Shown here: positions 7,661-15,630 of the stretch, piece after piece | Position numbering within the stretch: position 1 is the first letter of the stretch | Layout: each line of letters begins with the position of its first letter | Assembly: GCA_036005845.1 (NCBI GenBank) | Contig: DASYQD010000150.1 | Span: 1 to 64,000 of the forward strand | Reading direction: 5' to 3' | DNA length: 64,000 bases | Origin: DASYQD01 sp036005845 | GTDB taxonomy: Bacteria > Acidobacteriota > Thermoanaerobaculia > Multivoradales > JAIOJS01 | Notes under the pieces: generated by a model | What the model saw: the letters and a program-made list of their open reading frames with translations, nothing else | Told to the model about the DNA's origin: nothing | Database searches by the model: none | Program-made: the position numbers and the translations under genes

Positions 7661-10600
7661 GTGAGCCAAGGTCTGATCGTTCGCTGCCCGGCGTGCGGCT
7701 CGCGCCTGCGCCTGCAACCCGGGCGCGAGCTGCCCGACCGCTTCAAGGTGCGCTGCTCGTCGTGCAGCAAGCCCTTCCTGGTGCGGCGGCGCGACGAGGG
7801 GCCATCCGGGTCGACGAGATCCAGGCCGCCGGCCGACCCGCTCGACAACACGCTGACGGGCGAGCGCGTGACCTCCTCGCCAACACGCGACGACCAGGCG
7901 ACGCACGTCTACGACCCGCAGCACGGGCTCACCGCCGCACCGGCGTCGGTCCCGCTCCGCGCGCCGTCGGTGCCATCGCCGCCGACGCCGTCCCCCTCGC
8001 AGCGCTCGATGCCGCGCTCGCCGCCCGCGCCGCAGACACCGGGCGCCTACTCCCCGCCGCCGCCCTCGCGCCACACCATCGCCGGCGGCGGCGAGCAGCC
8101 GAAAAAGCTCGGCTCGACGTTCCTCCCCGGCGAGCTGGTGGCCGGCCGCTACCGCGTCGAGCGCTTCATCGCCAAGGGCGGCATGGGCGAGGTCTACGAC
8201 GCCTTCGACACCGCGCTCGGCGACCACGTCGCGCTCAAGACTATCCGCCCCGACGTCGCCGCCGACGAGCTGGCGCTCGAACGGTTCAAGCGCGAGATCC
8301 ACCTCGCGCGCCAGGTGACGCACCGCAACGTCTGCCGCATCCACGACCTCGGCACGCACTACTCCGACTCGCCGGTCGCGGCGCTCTACCCGCGCGGCGA
8401 GATCCTCTTCGTCACCATGGAGCTGCTGCGCGGCGAGACGCTGGCGGAGCGCATCACCAGCGGCGGCCCGATGAGCGAGGCCGAGGCGCTGCCCATCGTG
8501 CGCCAGATGGCGGCCGCCCTCGACGCCGCGCACAAGGCCGGCATCGTCCACCGCGACTTCAAGAGCGCCAACGTGGTGCTGGAGACGATCGACGGCGAGT
8601 GCCGCGCCGTGGTCACCGACTTCGGCCTCGCCCGCGCCTCGCAGCGCGAGAGCGGCGCCACGCTCACCGTCGCCGGCGCGGTGATGGGCTCGCCCGCCTA
8701 CATGGCTCCCGAGCAGGTCGAGGGCAGCGGCACGACGCCGGCGGTGGACGTCTACGCGCTCGGCATCGTGGTCTTCGAAATGGTCACCGGCCGCTTACCG
8801 TTCAAGGGCGAGAGCCCGCTATCGACGGCGATCAAGCGGCTCACCGAGGCGCCGCCGCGGCCGAGCGAGCTGAAGCCGGGCCTCGACCCGCGCTGGGACG
8901 AGGGCATCTTGCGCGCGCTGGCCCGCAAGCCGGAGGAGCGCTTCAAGAGCGCCGGCGACATGCTGGCGGCGATCGACCCCTCGCCGATCGCCGCCGCGCT
9001 CGGCACCGCCGGCATCACGCGCCAGCGGCTCTTCCTCGCCGTCGCCGCAGGCTTCCTCGTCGCCCTGGCGCTGGTGGCGAACTTCTACGTCTGGCAGCGC
9101 CGCGCCGCCAGCCAGGAAGGGAAGCTCGAGGTGCCGACCACCGCGCGCCCGGCGGTGGCGGTGCTCGGCCTCAAGAACGTCACCGCCGACCGGCAGCTCG
9201 ATTGGCTCTCCACCGGCCTGCCCGAGATGCTCGCCTCCGAGCTCTCCGGCGGCGGCACGGTGCGCCTCATCCCCAGCGAGAACGTGGCGCGCGCGCAGCT
9301 CGAGCTCGGCCTCGCGCCCGGCGACACCTGGGGCAACGACACGCTCGAGCGCGTGCGCCGCAACCTCGGCTCCGATTACGTGGTGACCGGCTCCTACACC
9401 GCCGTCGGCAGCGGCCAGAGCGGCCAGCTCCGCCTCGATCTGCGGCTGCAGGACACGGCGACGTCGGGCAAGACCACGGCGGTCGCGGTGTCGGGCCCGC
9501 GCGAGGCGGTCTTCCAGCTCGTCTCGCAGGCGGGGGTCAAGCTGCGCGATGCGCTCCACCTGGAGTCCGGCGGCGCCCGCTGGTCGACCACCAACCCCGA
9601 AGCGGCGCGGCTCTACGCACAGGGTGTCGAGAAGCTCCATCACTTCGACGCGCAGGGCGCCAGCGACCTGCTGCAGCAGGCGGTGGCGGTCGACGCGCGC
9701 GATCCGCGCGCCCACTCGGCCCTCGCCTCCGCCTACACCGCGCTCGGCTACGTCGAGAAGGCGCGCGAGGAGGCGCGGCAGGCGGTGGATCTCTCCGCCT
9801 CGCTTCCCGAGGGCGAGCGGCAGGAGGTGCGCGCGCAGTATCTCGAGGTCGCCGGCGACTGGGCGGGCGCGGCGCGCGCCTGGGAGGAGATCTGGCGCCG
9901 CCAGCCCGACGACCTCGAGTACGGCCTCAAGCTGGCGCAGGCGCTGACGGCGGCCGGCGAGCCGGCGCGCGCGCTCGAAGTGGCCCGCGTACTGCGGCGG
10001 CTGCCGTCGGTGGCGGCGGACGACGTGCGCATCTACTTCGCCGAGGCGACCGCGGCCGGCGCCCTCGGCCAGTCGAAGGTCCAGCAGCAAGCGGCGGCGA
10101 AGGCGGCCGACGTGGCGTCGGCGCAGGGAGCGCGCCTGCTGCGCGCCCGCGCGCTGCTGCTCGAAGGTTGGGCGCTGCGCAACCTCGGCGACGCCGAGCG
10201 CGCGCAGGGCACGACCGCCGAGGCCGAGGGACTGTTCCAACAGGCCGGCGATGAGTCCGGCGTGGCGAAGGCGCGCGTGCAGCGAGCGAGCCTGCTCTAC
10301 GACCAGGGTGACCTCGACACCGCGCGGCGCACCTTCGAGAAGGCGCTCGCCACCTACCGCGAGCTGGGCGACAAAGGCAACGAGGCGCAGGCGCTCAACA
10401 ACCTGGCGCTGGTGCTCAAGCAGCAGGGCGACGTGCCGGCGGCGCTCGGCCTCTACGAGCAGTCGCGCGCGTTGTCGCAAGAGACCGGCAACCGCGTCGG
10501 CGTCGCCTCTGCCGAGAACAACATCGGCGTCGTCGACCTCAAGCGCGGCGACTTGAGTGGCGCGCTCGCGGCTTTCGAGCGTGCCGTCGACCTGTCGAAG

Positions 10601-11482
10601 CAGGTGCACGACCGCAGCCTCGAAGCGAATTCGATCTCGAACGCCGCGGCAACGCTGCGGCGCCTGGGCAGGTTGGGCGAAGCGGAGACCCGCCATCGCC
10701 AAGCGCTCGAGCTGCGGCGGCAGATCGGCCAGCCCTTCGGAGAGGCGGCATCGCTGACGGATCTGGCTGCCGTGCAGTGGGACCGCGGCGATCTCACGGG
10801 CGCGGCGAAGACCTATCAAGAGGCTCTCGAGCTGGCGAAGAAGACCGGCAACCGCCGCTTCGAGGCCTACGCAATCGCCGGCCTCGGCAACGTCCGGCTC
10901 GAAGCCGGCGACCTCGAAGAAGCCGAGAAGCTTCACCGCCAAGCGCTGGCGTTGCGCGAGCAGCTCGGCGAGCAGGGCACCGCAGCCGAGAGCAAGCTCG
11001 CGTTGGCGACGGTGTCCTTCGAGCGCAACTACTACGCCGAGGCCGAGACCCTGGCCCGGGCCGCGCAGGAACGCTTCGCCGCCGAAGGCGCCGTGGACCT
11101 GGTCGCCTCGGCGCAAGCCGTGCGCGGCCGAGCGATGGCCTTCAGCGACCGCCAGGCCGAAGGCCAGGACCTGGTGACCGCCGCTCTAGAGCGCGCCGAG
11201 AAGAGCGAAGACCTCCGCGTCCGCTGCGAAGTGCAGCTCGCCTACGCCCGCGTCAGCGCCCGCACCGGCACCGTGGCGCGAGCCGAAGAGCTCGCCGCCG
11301 CGGCCGAAGCGGCGGCAGGCAAGGCGGGCCTCTTGCCCGTGCAGCTCGAAGCGCAGCTTCTCCAATCCCAACTCGCGCAAGCCGCCGGCGATCCGGCGCG
11401 CGGCGCCCAGCTCGCCTCCGCCGTCCGCGCGCGAGCGCAGCAGTCTGGGCTCGGGCTGTTGGGGAAAAAGGCCAGCGGTTAA
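7661..11482 (+). CDS. Giant zinc-ribbon / PknB-type kinase / TolB-like / TPR signalling protein
   Basis: About 1273 residues. In order: an MJ0042-type zinc ribbon (CPAC...CSSC, about 9-38), a Pro-rich linker, a PknB-type kinase (about 155-440) with AKGGMGEVY, VALK, DFG and APE motifs, one membrane helix (about 455-478), a TolB/FlgO-like domain (about 497-636, RPAVAVLGLKN... DYVVTGSY), and at least ten TPR-type repeats to the end. The catalytic loop reads HRDFKSAN rather than HRDLKPxN, a conservative change. The TPR array would lie across the membrane as a protein-binding platform. The GTG start is preferred because the -10 box lies between it and the earlier ATG (7616). Confidence 0.85.
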   Translation: MSQGLIVRCPACGSRLRLQPGRELPDRFKVRCSSCSKPFLVRRRDEGPSGSTRSRPPADPLDNTLTGERVTSSPTRDDQATHVYDPQHGLTAAPASVPLRAPSVPSPPTPSPSQRSMPRSPPAPQTPGAYSPPPPSRHTIAGGGEQPKKLGSTFLPGELVAGRYRVERFIAKGGMGEVYDAFDTALGDHVALKTIRPDVAADELALERFKREIHLARQVTHRNVCRIHDLGTHYSDSPVAALYPRGEILFVTMELLRGETLAERITSGGPMSEAEALPIVRQMAAALDAAHKAGIVHRDFKSANVVLETIDGECRAVVTDFGLARASQRESGATLTVAGAVMGSPAYMAPEQVEGSGTTPAVDVYALGIVVFEMVTGRLPFKGESPLSTAIKRLTEAPPRPSELKPGLDPRWDEGILRALARKPEERFKSAGDMLAAIDPSPIAAALGTAGITRQRLFLAVAAGFLVALALVANFYVWQRRAASQEGKLEVPTTARPAVAVLGLKNVTADRQLDWLSTGLPEMLASELSGGGTVRLIPSENVARAQLELGLAPGDTWGNDTLERVRRNLGSDYVVTGSYTAVGSGQSGQLRLDLRLQDTATSGKTTAVAVSGPREAVFQLVSQAGVKLRDALHLESGGARWSTTNPEAARLYAQGVEKLHHFDAQGASDLLQQAVAVDARDPRAHSALASAYTALGYVEKAREEARQAVDLSASLPEGERQEVRAQYLEVAGDWAGAARAWEEIWRRQPDDLEYGLKLAQALTAAGEPARALEVARVLRRLPSVAADDVRIYFAEATAAGALGQSKVQQQAAAKAADVASAQGARLLRARALLLEGWALRNLGDAERAQGTTAEAEGLFQQAGDESGVAKARVQRASLLYDQGDLDTARRTFEKALATYRELGDKGNEAQALNNLALVLKQQGDVPAALGLYEQSRALSQETGNRVGVASAENNIGVVDLKRGDLSGALAAFERAVDLSKQVHDRSLEANSISNAAATLRRLGRLGEAETRHRQALELRRQIGQPFGEAASLTDLAAVQWDRGDLTGAAKTYQEALELAKKTGNRRFEAYAIAGLGNVRLEAGDLEEAEKLHRQALALREQLGEQGTAAESKLALATVSFERNYYAEAETLARAAQERFAAEGAVDLVASAQAVRGRAMAFSDRQAEGQDLVTAALERAEKSEDLRVRCEVQLAYARVSARTGTVARAEELAAAAEAAAGKAGLLPVQLEAQLLQSQLAQAAGDPARGAQLASAVRARAQQSGLGLLGKKASG

Positions 11483-11536
11483 GGAGGTCGTCGCTGACTC
11501 GGGCTGATTCCCTCGGTGCGTGCTCTGCACCCGGTC

Positions 11537-12163
11537 CTACTTCGAAGCTGCCCGAAGATAGGCGAGCCCGCCGCCAAAGGTTGCCATCAGCTTGCAATTA
11601 AGAGCCCGCAGCAGAGCGTCGATGTCGGGATCCTCAAAATCCTTCTTGTTCCGGTTCAGGAATACGCTCGTTGCCGTAGGCGAGACTCGCAAGTGGGACA
11701 GCACCGAAGCGAGCACGATGGCGTCAGCCGGTGTCAATCCATGTTCGTCCTCGAGCTCCGCAGCCGCGGAGAACACTTCCCGGCTCAACGGGAGCAGTGT
11801 GGCGCGCGACGCGATCGCCTCGACGGCATCCCGAAGACCTTTCCGCTCTTGATCGAGGCTCACGGCGAGGAAGCTTGAAACCTCAACCATCGCGTCCTCG
11901 ATGTCACTCGGGAGCGGGCCGCGGCGGAGCTCTCGCATCTGCGCAGTGAGGTCGTCAGCGACTCGCTTTCTCCCTTTCTCGCGTCCGATGAACGCGTAGA
12001 AGGGCTCGGCGAACGAAAACGCAGGGATGCACAGTTCCAGCTCGCCCGCATCGCAGGCATCGAGCACCTCGTGACAGCTTGCCTGCTCGGCTTGGCCATA
12101 AGCCAGCTCGAGCACGAAGTTCGTTTCGATGTATGCGCGCGGCAGGCTAATGCTGCTCGACAT
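11537..12163 (-). CDS. PIN-domain ribonuclease-like protein
   Basis: A 208-residue protein with a PIN-like layout: an acidic first motif in YIETNFVLELAY (Glu in place of the usual Asp), a middle acidic residue in FSFAEPFYAF, a PADAIVLASVLSHL block with the third acidic residue, and FLNRNKKDF near the end. PIN domains are Mg-dependent RNases, often VapC-type toxins. It is longer than a typical VapC (about 130), with an internal helical insertion (about 55-130). The start overlaps the upstream nuclease-like gene by 17 nt, so the two form an operon. No ribbon-helix-helix antitoxin is present. Confidence 0.72.
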   Translation of the reverse strand: MSSSISLPRAYIETNFVLELAYGQAEQASCHEVLDACDAGELELCIPAFSFAEPFYAFIGREKGRKRVADDLTAQMRELRRGPLPSDIEDAMVEVSSFLAVSLDQERKGLRDAVEAIASRATLLPLSREVFSAAAELEDEHGLTPADAIVLASVLSHLRVSPTATSVFLNRNKKDFEDPDIDALLRALNCKLMATFGGGLAYLRAASK

Positions 12164-12590
12164 GCCCGCCGCGCATCGCTTCGAGGACACCGTGGTTTCG
12201 GAGCCACTCGGCGAGTCCGGCTGGCAAGCGCTCTTCACCGTGGCCTTGTACGAGTGAGTTGAGCCATGAAGCCACTAGAATCTCGAACGCCCCGCCGCTC
12301 AGCCCAGCAGGTTCCCATTCCGATCGCAGATGCGGTTCCAACACCGACTGAGTATCGACTTGAAAGTCCGGCCGAAGTGGTTGTCCGGCTCCTGGTCGCT
12401 CCAACCAAAAGTAGAAGTCGCTCGGTGTTGCGACCAAGAAATACTTGGCAGCAGGCGAGATACGGTGGGTCTCGAGATTCCGGCGCAGCATGGCCGCCCA
12501 CTCAGGTGAGCTTCTCTTCTTCGCCTTGACCTCCGCGATCAGGACGGGGCGGTCCTGGCGGTCGAAGACGGCGATGTCGGCGGGCTGCAT
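12147..12590 (-). CDS. PD-(D/E)xK nuclease-like protein paired with the PIN protein
   Basis: A 147-residue protein. Its N-terminal half shows the core of a restriction-endonuclease-like fold: ADIAVFD (acidic strand), VLIAEVKAKK (the E-x-K signature) and a YFLVATPSDFYFWL strand. This resembles small conflict-system nuclease families and the N-terminal part of type I restriction subunits, though no methylase or helicase is nearby. The C-terminal half is a variable domain of unknown role. It could be an active nuclease or the antitoxin-like partner of the PIN protein. The ATG follows a TAGAAT box by 6 nt. Confidence 0.65.
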   Translation of the reverse strand: MQPADIAVFDRQDRPVLIAEVKAKKRSSPEWAAMLRRNLETHRISPAAKYFLVATPSDFYFWLERPGAGQPLRPDFQVDTQSVLEPHLRSEWEPAGLSGGAFEILVASWLNSLVQGHGEERLPAGLAEWLRNHGVLEAMRGGHVEQH

Positions 12591-12596
12591 AGGAGC

Positions 12597-12602
12597 ATTC
12601 TA
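12597..12602 (-). promoter_or_regulatory. -10 box (TAGAAT) of a leaderless transcript
   Basis: It ends 6 nt before the ATG of the PD-(D/E)xK gene, which lacks a Shine-Dalgarno sequence; it would drive the nuclease/PIN operon. Confidence 0.5.
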
Positions 12603-12676
12603 AGGCAGCCCCAGCTGCCGCGCCCGCCTCGCCTGGGAATACCTGCCCGCCGCCCGGCGTAAGAGAGGGCGCCGGC

Positions 12677-12682
12677 TATACT
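12677..12682 (+). promoter_or_regulatory. -10 box (TATACT) of the flotillin gene
   Basis: TATACT lies 53 nt before the ATG; an AAGGAG ribosome site (12723-12728) follows at good spacing. No clear -35 box. Confidence 0.5.
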
Positions 12683-12735
12683 GCGAGCCCAGCGTCCGCC
12701 TCGCCAATCAGGTCTCGCGCAGAAGGAGCCTCCGC

Positions 12736-14202
12736 ATGAGCATCCTCAGCTTGCCGTACATCCTCGGCGGCCTCTTCGCCTTCCTCTTCCTCTACATCCT
12801 CGCCCGCGCCCTCTACAAGAAGGCGGGGCCGGACGAGGCGCTCATCGTCTACGGCCGCCGCAAGCTCTTCGGCCAGAAGGTGAAGGACGAGCAGGGGCAG
12901 GTCGAGAGCTTCCGCATCATCCGCGGCGGCGGCACTTTCGTGTGGCCGGCGTGGGAGCAGGGCGAGTACCTGTCCCTCAAGATGATGACGCTCGACATCG
13001 ACCTCAAGCACGTCTACACGATGGAGGGGATCCCGCTCAACGTGCGCGCCGTAGCGCAGGTCAAGGTCGGCGGGCGCGTCGACCAGATCCGCCGCGCCGC
13101 CGAGGGCTTCCTCGGCATGAACCCCGACCAGATCACCTCGACGATCAAGGAGACGGTGGCCGGCCACCTGCGCGGCATCATCGGCACCCTCACCGTCGAA
13201 GAGCTCTACCGCGACCAGAAGCGCTTCCAGGAGCGCGTGCGCGAGGAGGCCCACGTCGACCTCGAGGGCATGGGCTTCGAGTTCAAGAGCTTCGTCTTCC
13301 AGGAGATCCAGGACGACGACGGCTACCTCAACGCGCTCGGCCAGCCGAAGATCCAGGAGGCGTTGAAGAACGCCCGCATCGCCACCGCCAACGCCGACCG
13401 CGACGCGCGGCTCGAAGAAGAAGGGGCGCGCCAGCAGAAGGAGTCGAAGCGGCTCACCGTCGACACCCAGATCGCCGACTCCGACAAGGCGCTGTCGCTC
13501 AAGAAGGCGTCGATCAAGAAGGAGGTCGACGTCGCCGGCGCGCAGGCCCTGAAGGCGGGCGAGATGGAGCTCAAGGTACAGGACATCAAGATCGCCGAGC
13601 AGGAGGTCGAGCGCCGCAAGCTGCAGCTCAACGCCGAGATTCGCGAGCAGGCGGACGCCAAGAAGTTCGAGACCGAGCGGCTGGCCGACGCCGAGCAGTA
13701 CCGCATCGAGCGCGCCGCCGCGGCCGAAAGGAAGCGCCGCGAGGAGCAGGCGCAGGCGCTCAAGGCCGAGGGCCTCGCCAGGGCCGAGGCCGAGTCGGTG
13801 ATGCGCCGCAACATCGGTCTCGCCGAGGCCGAGGCGATCTCCGCCAAGGGCCAGGCGGAGGCCGAGGCGCGGAGGAAGCTCGCCGAGGCGCTCAAGCTCT
13901 ACAACGAGGCCGGCCTGTCGATCGAGGCGCTCAAGGTGCTGCCCGAGATCGCCGCCGCGGTGGCCGAGCCGCTGTCGCGCGCCGGCGCGACGACGATCAT
14001 CAGCAACGGCGCCGCCGGCAGCGGCACGGGCGCGAGCAAGCTCTCCGAGGACGTCGTGCAGGTGCTGTCGCAGCTCGCGCCGATCATGCAGCAGCTCGCC
14101 GGCGTCGATCTCAAGAGCTTCCTGCAGGACGTCTCGAAGCTGCCAAGCGCGGCGTCACGCGGCCTACGCGCCGAAGCGATCGTCGTCGAGCCGAAGCAGT
14201 AG
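12736..14202 (+). CDS. Flotillin-like SPFH/Band 7 membrane scaffold protein
   Basis: A 488-residue protein. One N-terminal membrane segment (about 7-27) is followed by an SPFH domain (about 30-200) and a long coiled coil (about 205-400) dominated by Glu, Ala, Arg and Lys with the EAEA-type repeats that are the hallmark of flotillins. The C-terminus is a small Gly/Ala-rich and helical tail. Bacterial flotillins (FloA, FloT, YqiK) oligomerise in the inner membrane and organise membrane domains and fluidity. AAGGAG lies 7 nt before the ATG. The Pro-rich protein 12 nt downstream is probably co-transcribed and may be its partner, as NfeD-type genes are elsewhere; no NfeD is seen here. Confidence 0.92.
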   Translation: MSILSLPYILGGLFAFLFLYILARALYKKAGPDEALIVYGRRKLFGQKVKDEQGQVESFRIIRGGGTFVWPAWEQGEYLSLKMMTLDIDLKHVYTMEGIPLNVRAVAQVKVGGRVDQIRRAAEGFLGMNPDQITSTIKETVAGHLRGIIGTLTVEELYRDQKRFQERVREEAHVDLEGMGFEFKSFVFQEIQDDDGYLNALGQPKIQEALKNARIATANADRDARLEEEGARQQKESKRLTVDTQIADSDKALSLKKASIKKEVDVAGAQALKAGEMELKVQDIKIAEQEVERRKLQLNAEIREQADAKKFETERLADAEQYRIERAAAAERKRREEQAQALKAEGLARAEAESVMRRNIGLAEAEAISAKGQAEAEARRKLAEALKLYNEAGLSIEALKVLPEIAAAVAEPLSRAGATTIISNGAAGSGTGASKLSEDVVQVLSQLAPIMQQLAGVDLKSFLQDVSKLPSAASRGLRAEAIVVEPKQ

Positions 14203-14214
14203 CCGGAGCGCGCG

Positions 14215-15525
14215 GTGAGCCAGAAAACGCCGGTACCCGGCGGCGACCTCGCGCAGCTCCTCGCGGCGCTGCGCGGCGCGCCCGACTCGTGGAGTCGCCT
14301 CAAGCTGGTGGCGAGCGGCGCCCGCACGCTGGCCAAGCTGACGCCGCAGCAGCGCGGGCAGCTCCTGCGGCAGCTCGGCCTGCAGGGGGCCGAGGAGCTG
14401 GCTGAAGCCGCGGCGGGCGGTGACGCGCAGACGGCGACCGCGATGCACAACGCGCTCAAGGCGCTGGAGGCGGACCCGCGGCGGCTGCAGCAGCTCTCGA
14501 GCGCGATCGCGGATCCGAATTCGCGGCGCGCGACGTTGGTGGGGCTCGGAGCGCACGTCATCGAGACGGTGACGGCGCCGCCGGCGGCTGCAGGCGGCAA
14601 GGCACCGGCGGCGAAGGTTGGCGCGGCGAAGGGCGCCGCGCCGCCACCGCCGGCGCCTGCCGTGTCGACGACGGTGCCGCAGAGGTCGGGCAGCGGCGCG
14701 GCGCAGCAGATGAAGCGCGACTTGGTGGAAGCCGCCGCGGCGCTGCTCACCGGCACGCAGCCATCCGCACCGCAGCCGTCGGCCCCGCCGGCGCAACCTG
14801 CGACGCCGCAGCAGCCGTCGACGCCGTCAACGCCGCCGCCGTCGTTGCCGCCGACGCCGCACCCGTCGCCCACGACTCCGCAGCCGCCCGCGCCCGCACC
14901 GCAGCCGCCGCAACCGAGCACTCCGGTGACGCCGCCCGCCTCACCGCCGACGACCCCGCAGCCGGTGCATCCGGTGACGCCGCCGGCGCCAATGGCGGTC
15001 CCGGCGCCGATGGCGACCGCGGCGGCGGAACCTGCGCCAACCTCGTTTTCATTCGCCGATACGCCGGCTTCGTCTCCAGGAACGGATGCGGTCACGGCGC
15101 CGCTCTTTGCGACGATGTTGCCGACTCCTGCGCTGACGGTCATCGACAGCGTGGCCCCACCTTCCCCGCACCACGCCGAGGCGCGCCCCGCCGCTCTCGG
15201 GACGCTGCGCGACCTTCGCCGCCGCCTCGCCGCCGGCGAAGCGCTCGCCGCCGACGAGATGACCACGCTCTTCGCGCAGGAGCTGCCGCAAGGCTGGGCG
15301 CGCCGCCGCGCGCTCTCCGCGCTCTTCGCCGAACGTCGCCCCGAAGCGCTCGACGACGCGCTCGCCCTCGTCGCGCAGGTCGGCTCGCCGGTCGATCGCC
15401 GCTGGGCGCTCTCCGACCTCGCCGCCAGCCGCCGGTGGGACGACGGCGACTGGGACCGCCTCGTCGCCGCCGCCTCTACCGTCGGCGAGCGCCGCCGCCT
15501 CGCCCTGCGCCGCCGCCGGGCGTAG
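14215..15525 (+). CDS. Pro-rich protein downstream of the flotillin, unknown function
   Basis: A 436-residue protein with a GTG start. Three parts are visible: an N-terminal helical domain (about 1-125, with KLTPQQRGQLLRQLG and a second LxxL-rich stretch), a low-complexity Pro/Thr/Ala/Gln linker (about 150-275), and a C-terminal helical domain (about 315-436) rich in Arg, Leu and Ala. No signal peptide or membrane helix, so it is cytoplasmic. I do not recognise either domain. The close spacing to the flotillin gene suggests a cytoplasmic partner protein; the long linker would let the two folded ends act apart. Confidence 0.6.
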   Translation: MSQKTPVPGGDLAQLLAALRGAPDSWSRLKLVASGARTLAKLTPQQRGQLLRQLGLQGAEELAEAAAGGDAQTATAMHNALKALEADPRRLQQLSSAIADPNSRRATLVGLGAHVIETVTAPPAAAGGKAPAAKVGAAKGAAPPPPAPAVSTTVPQRSGSGAAQQMKRDLVEAAAALLTGTQPSAPQPSAPPAQPATPQQPSTPSTPPPSLPPTPHPSPTTPQPPAPAPQPPQPSTPVTPPASPPTTPQPVHPVTPPAPMAVPAPMATAAAEPAPTSFSFADTPASSPGTDAVTAPLFATMLPTPALTVIDSVAPPSPHHAEARPAALGTLRDLRRRLAAGEALAADEMTTLFAQELPQGWARRRALSALFAERRPEALDDALALVAQVGSPVDRRWALSDLAASRRWDDGDWDRLVAAASTVGERRRLALRRRRA

Positions 15526-15630
15526 ACTGCCGGCACGCCACAGCCCATCGACCTCACGCTCGGCGGCGTTGCGCCCGGCAAGCTCGCGCCGGCGCGAAGC
15601 CTGCGCAGCCGCATCCTCGTCGCCGTCGTC

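Noticed and set aside
14750..14990. CRISPR or tandem repeat in the CCG-rich stretch
   Set aside because: It is low-complexity Pro/Thr/Gln coding sequence within one gene, with no constant repeat and unique spacers.
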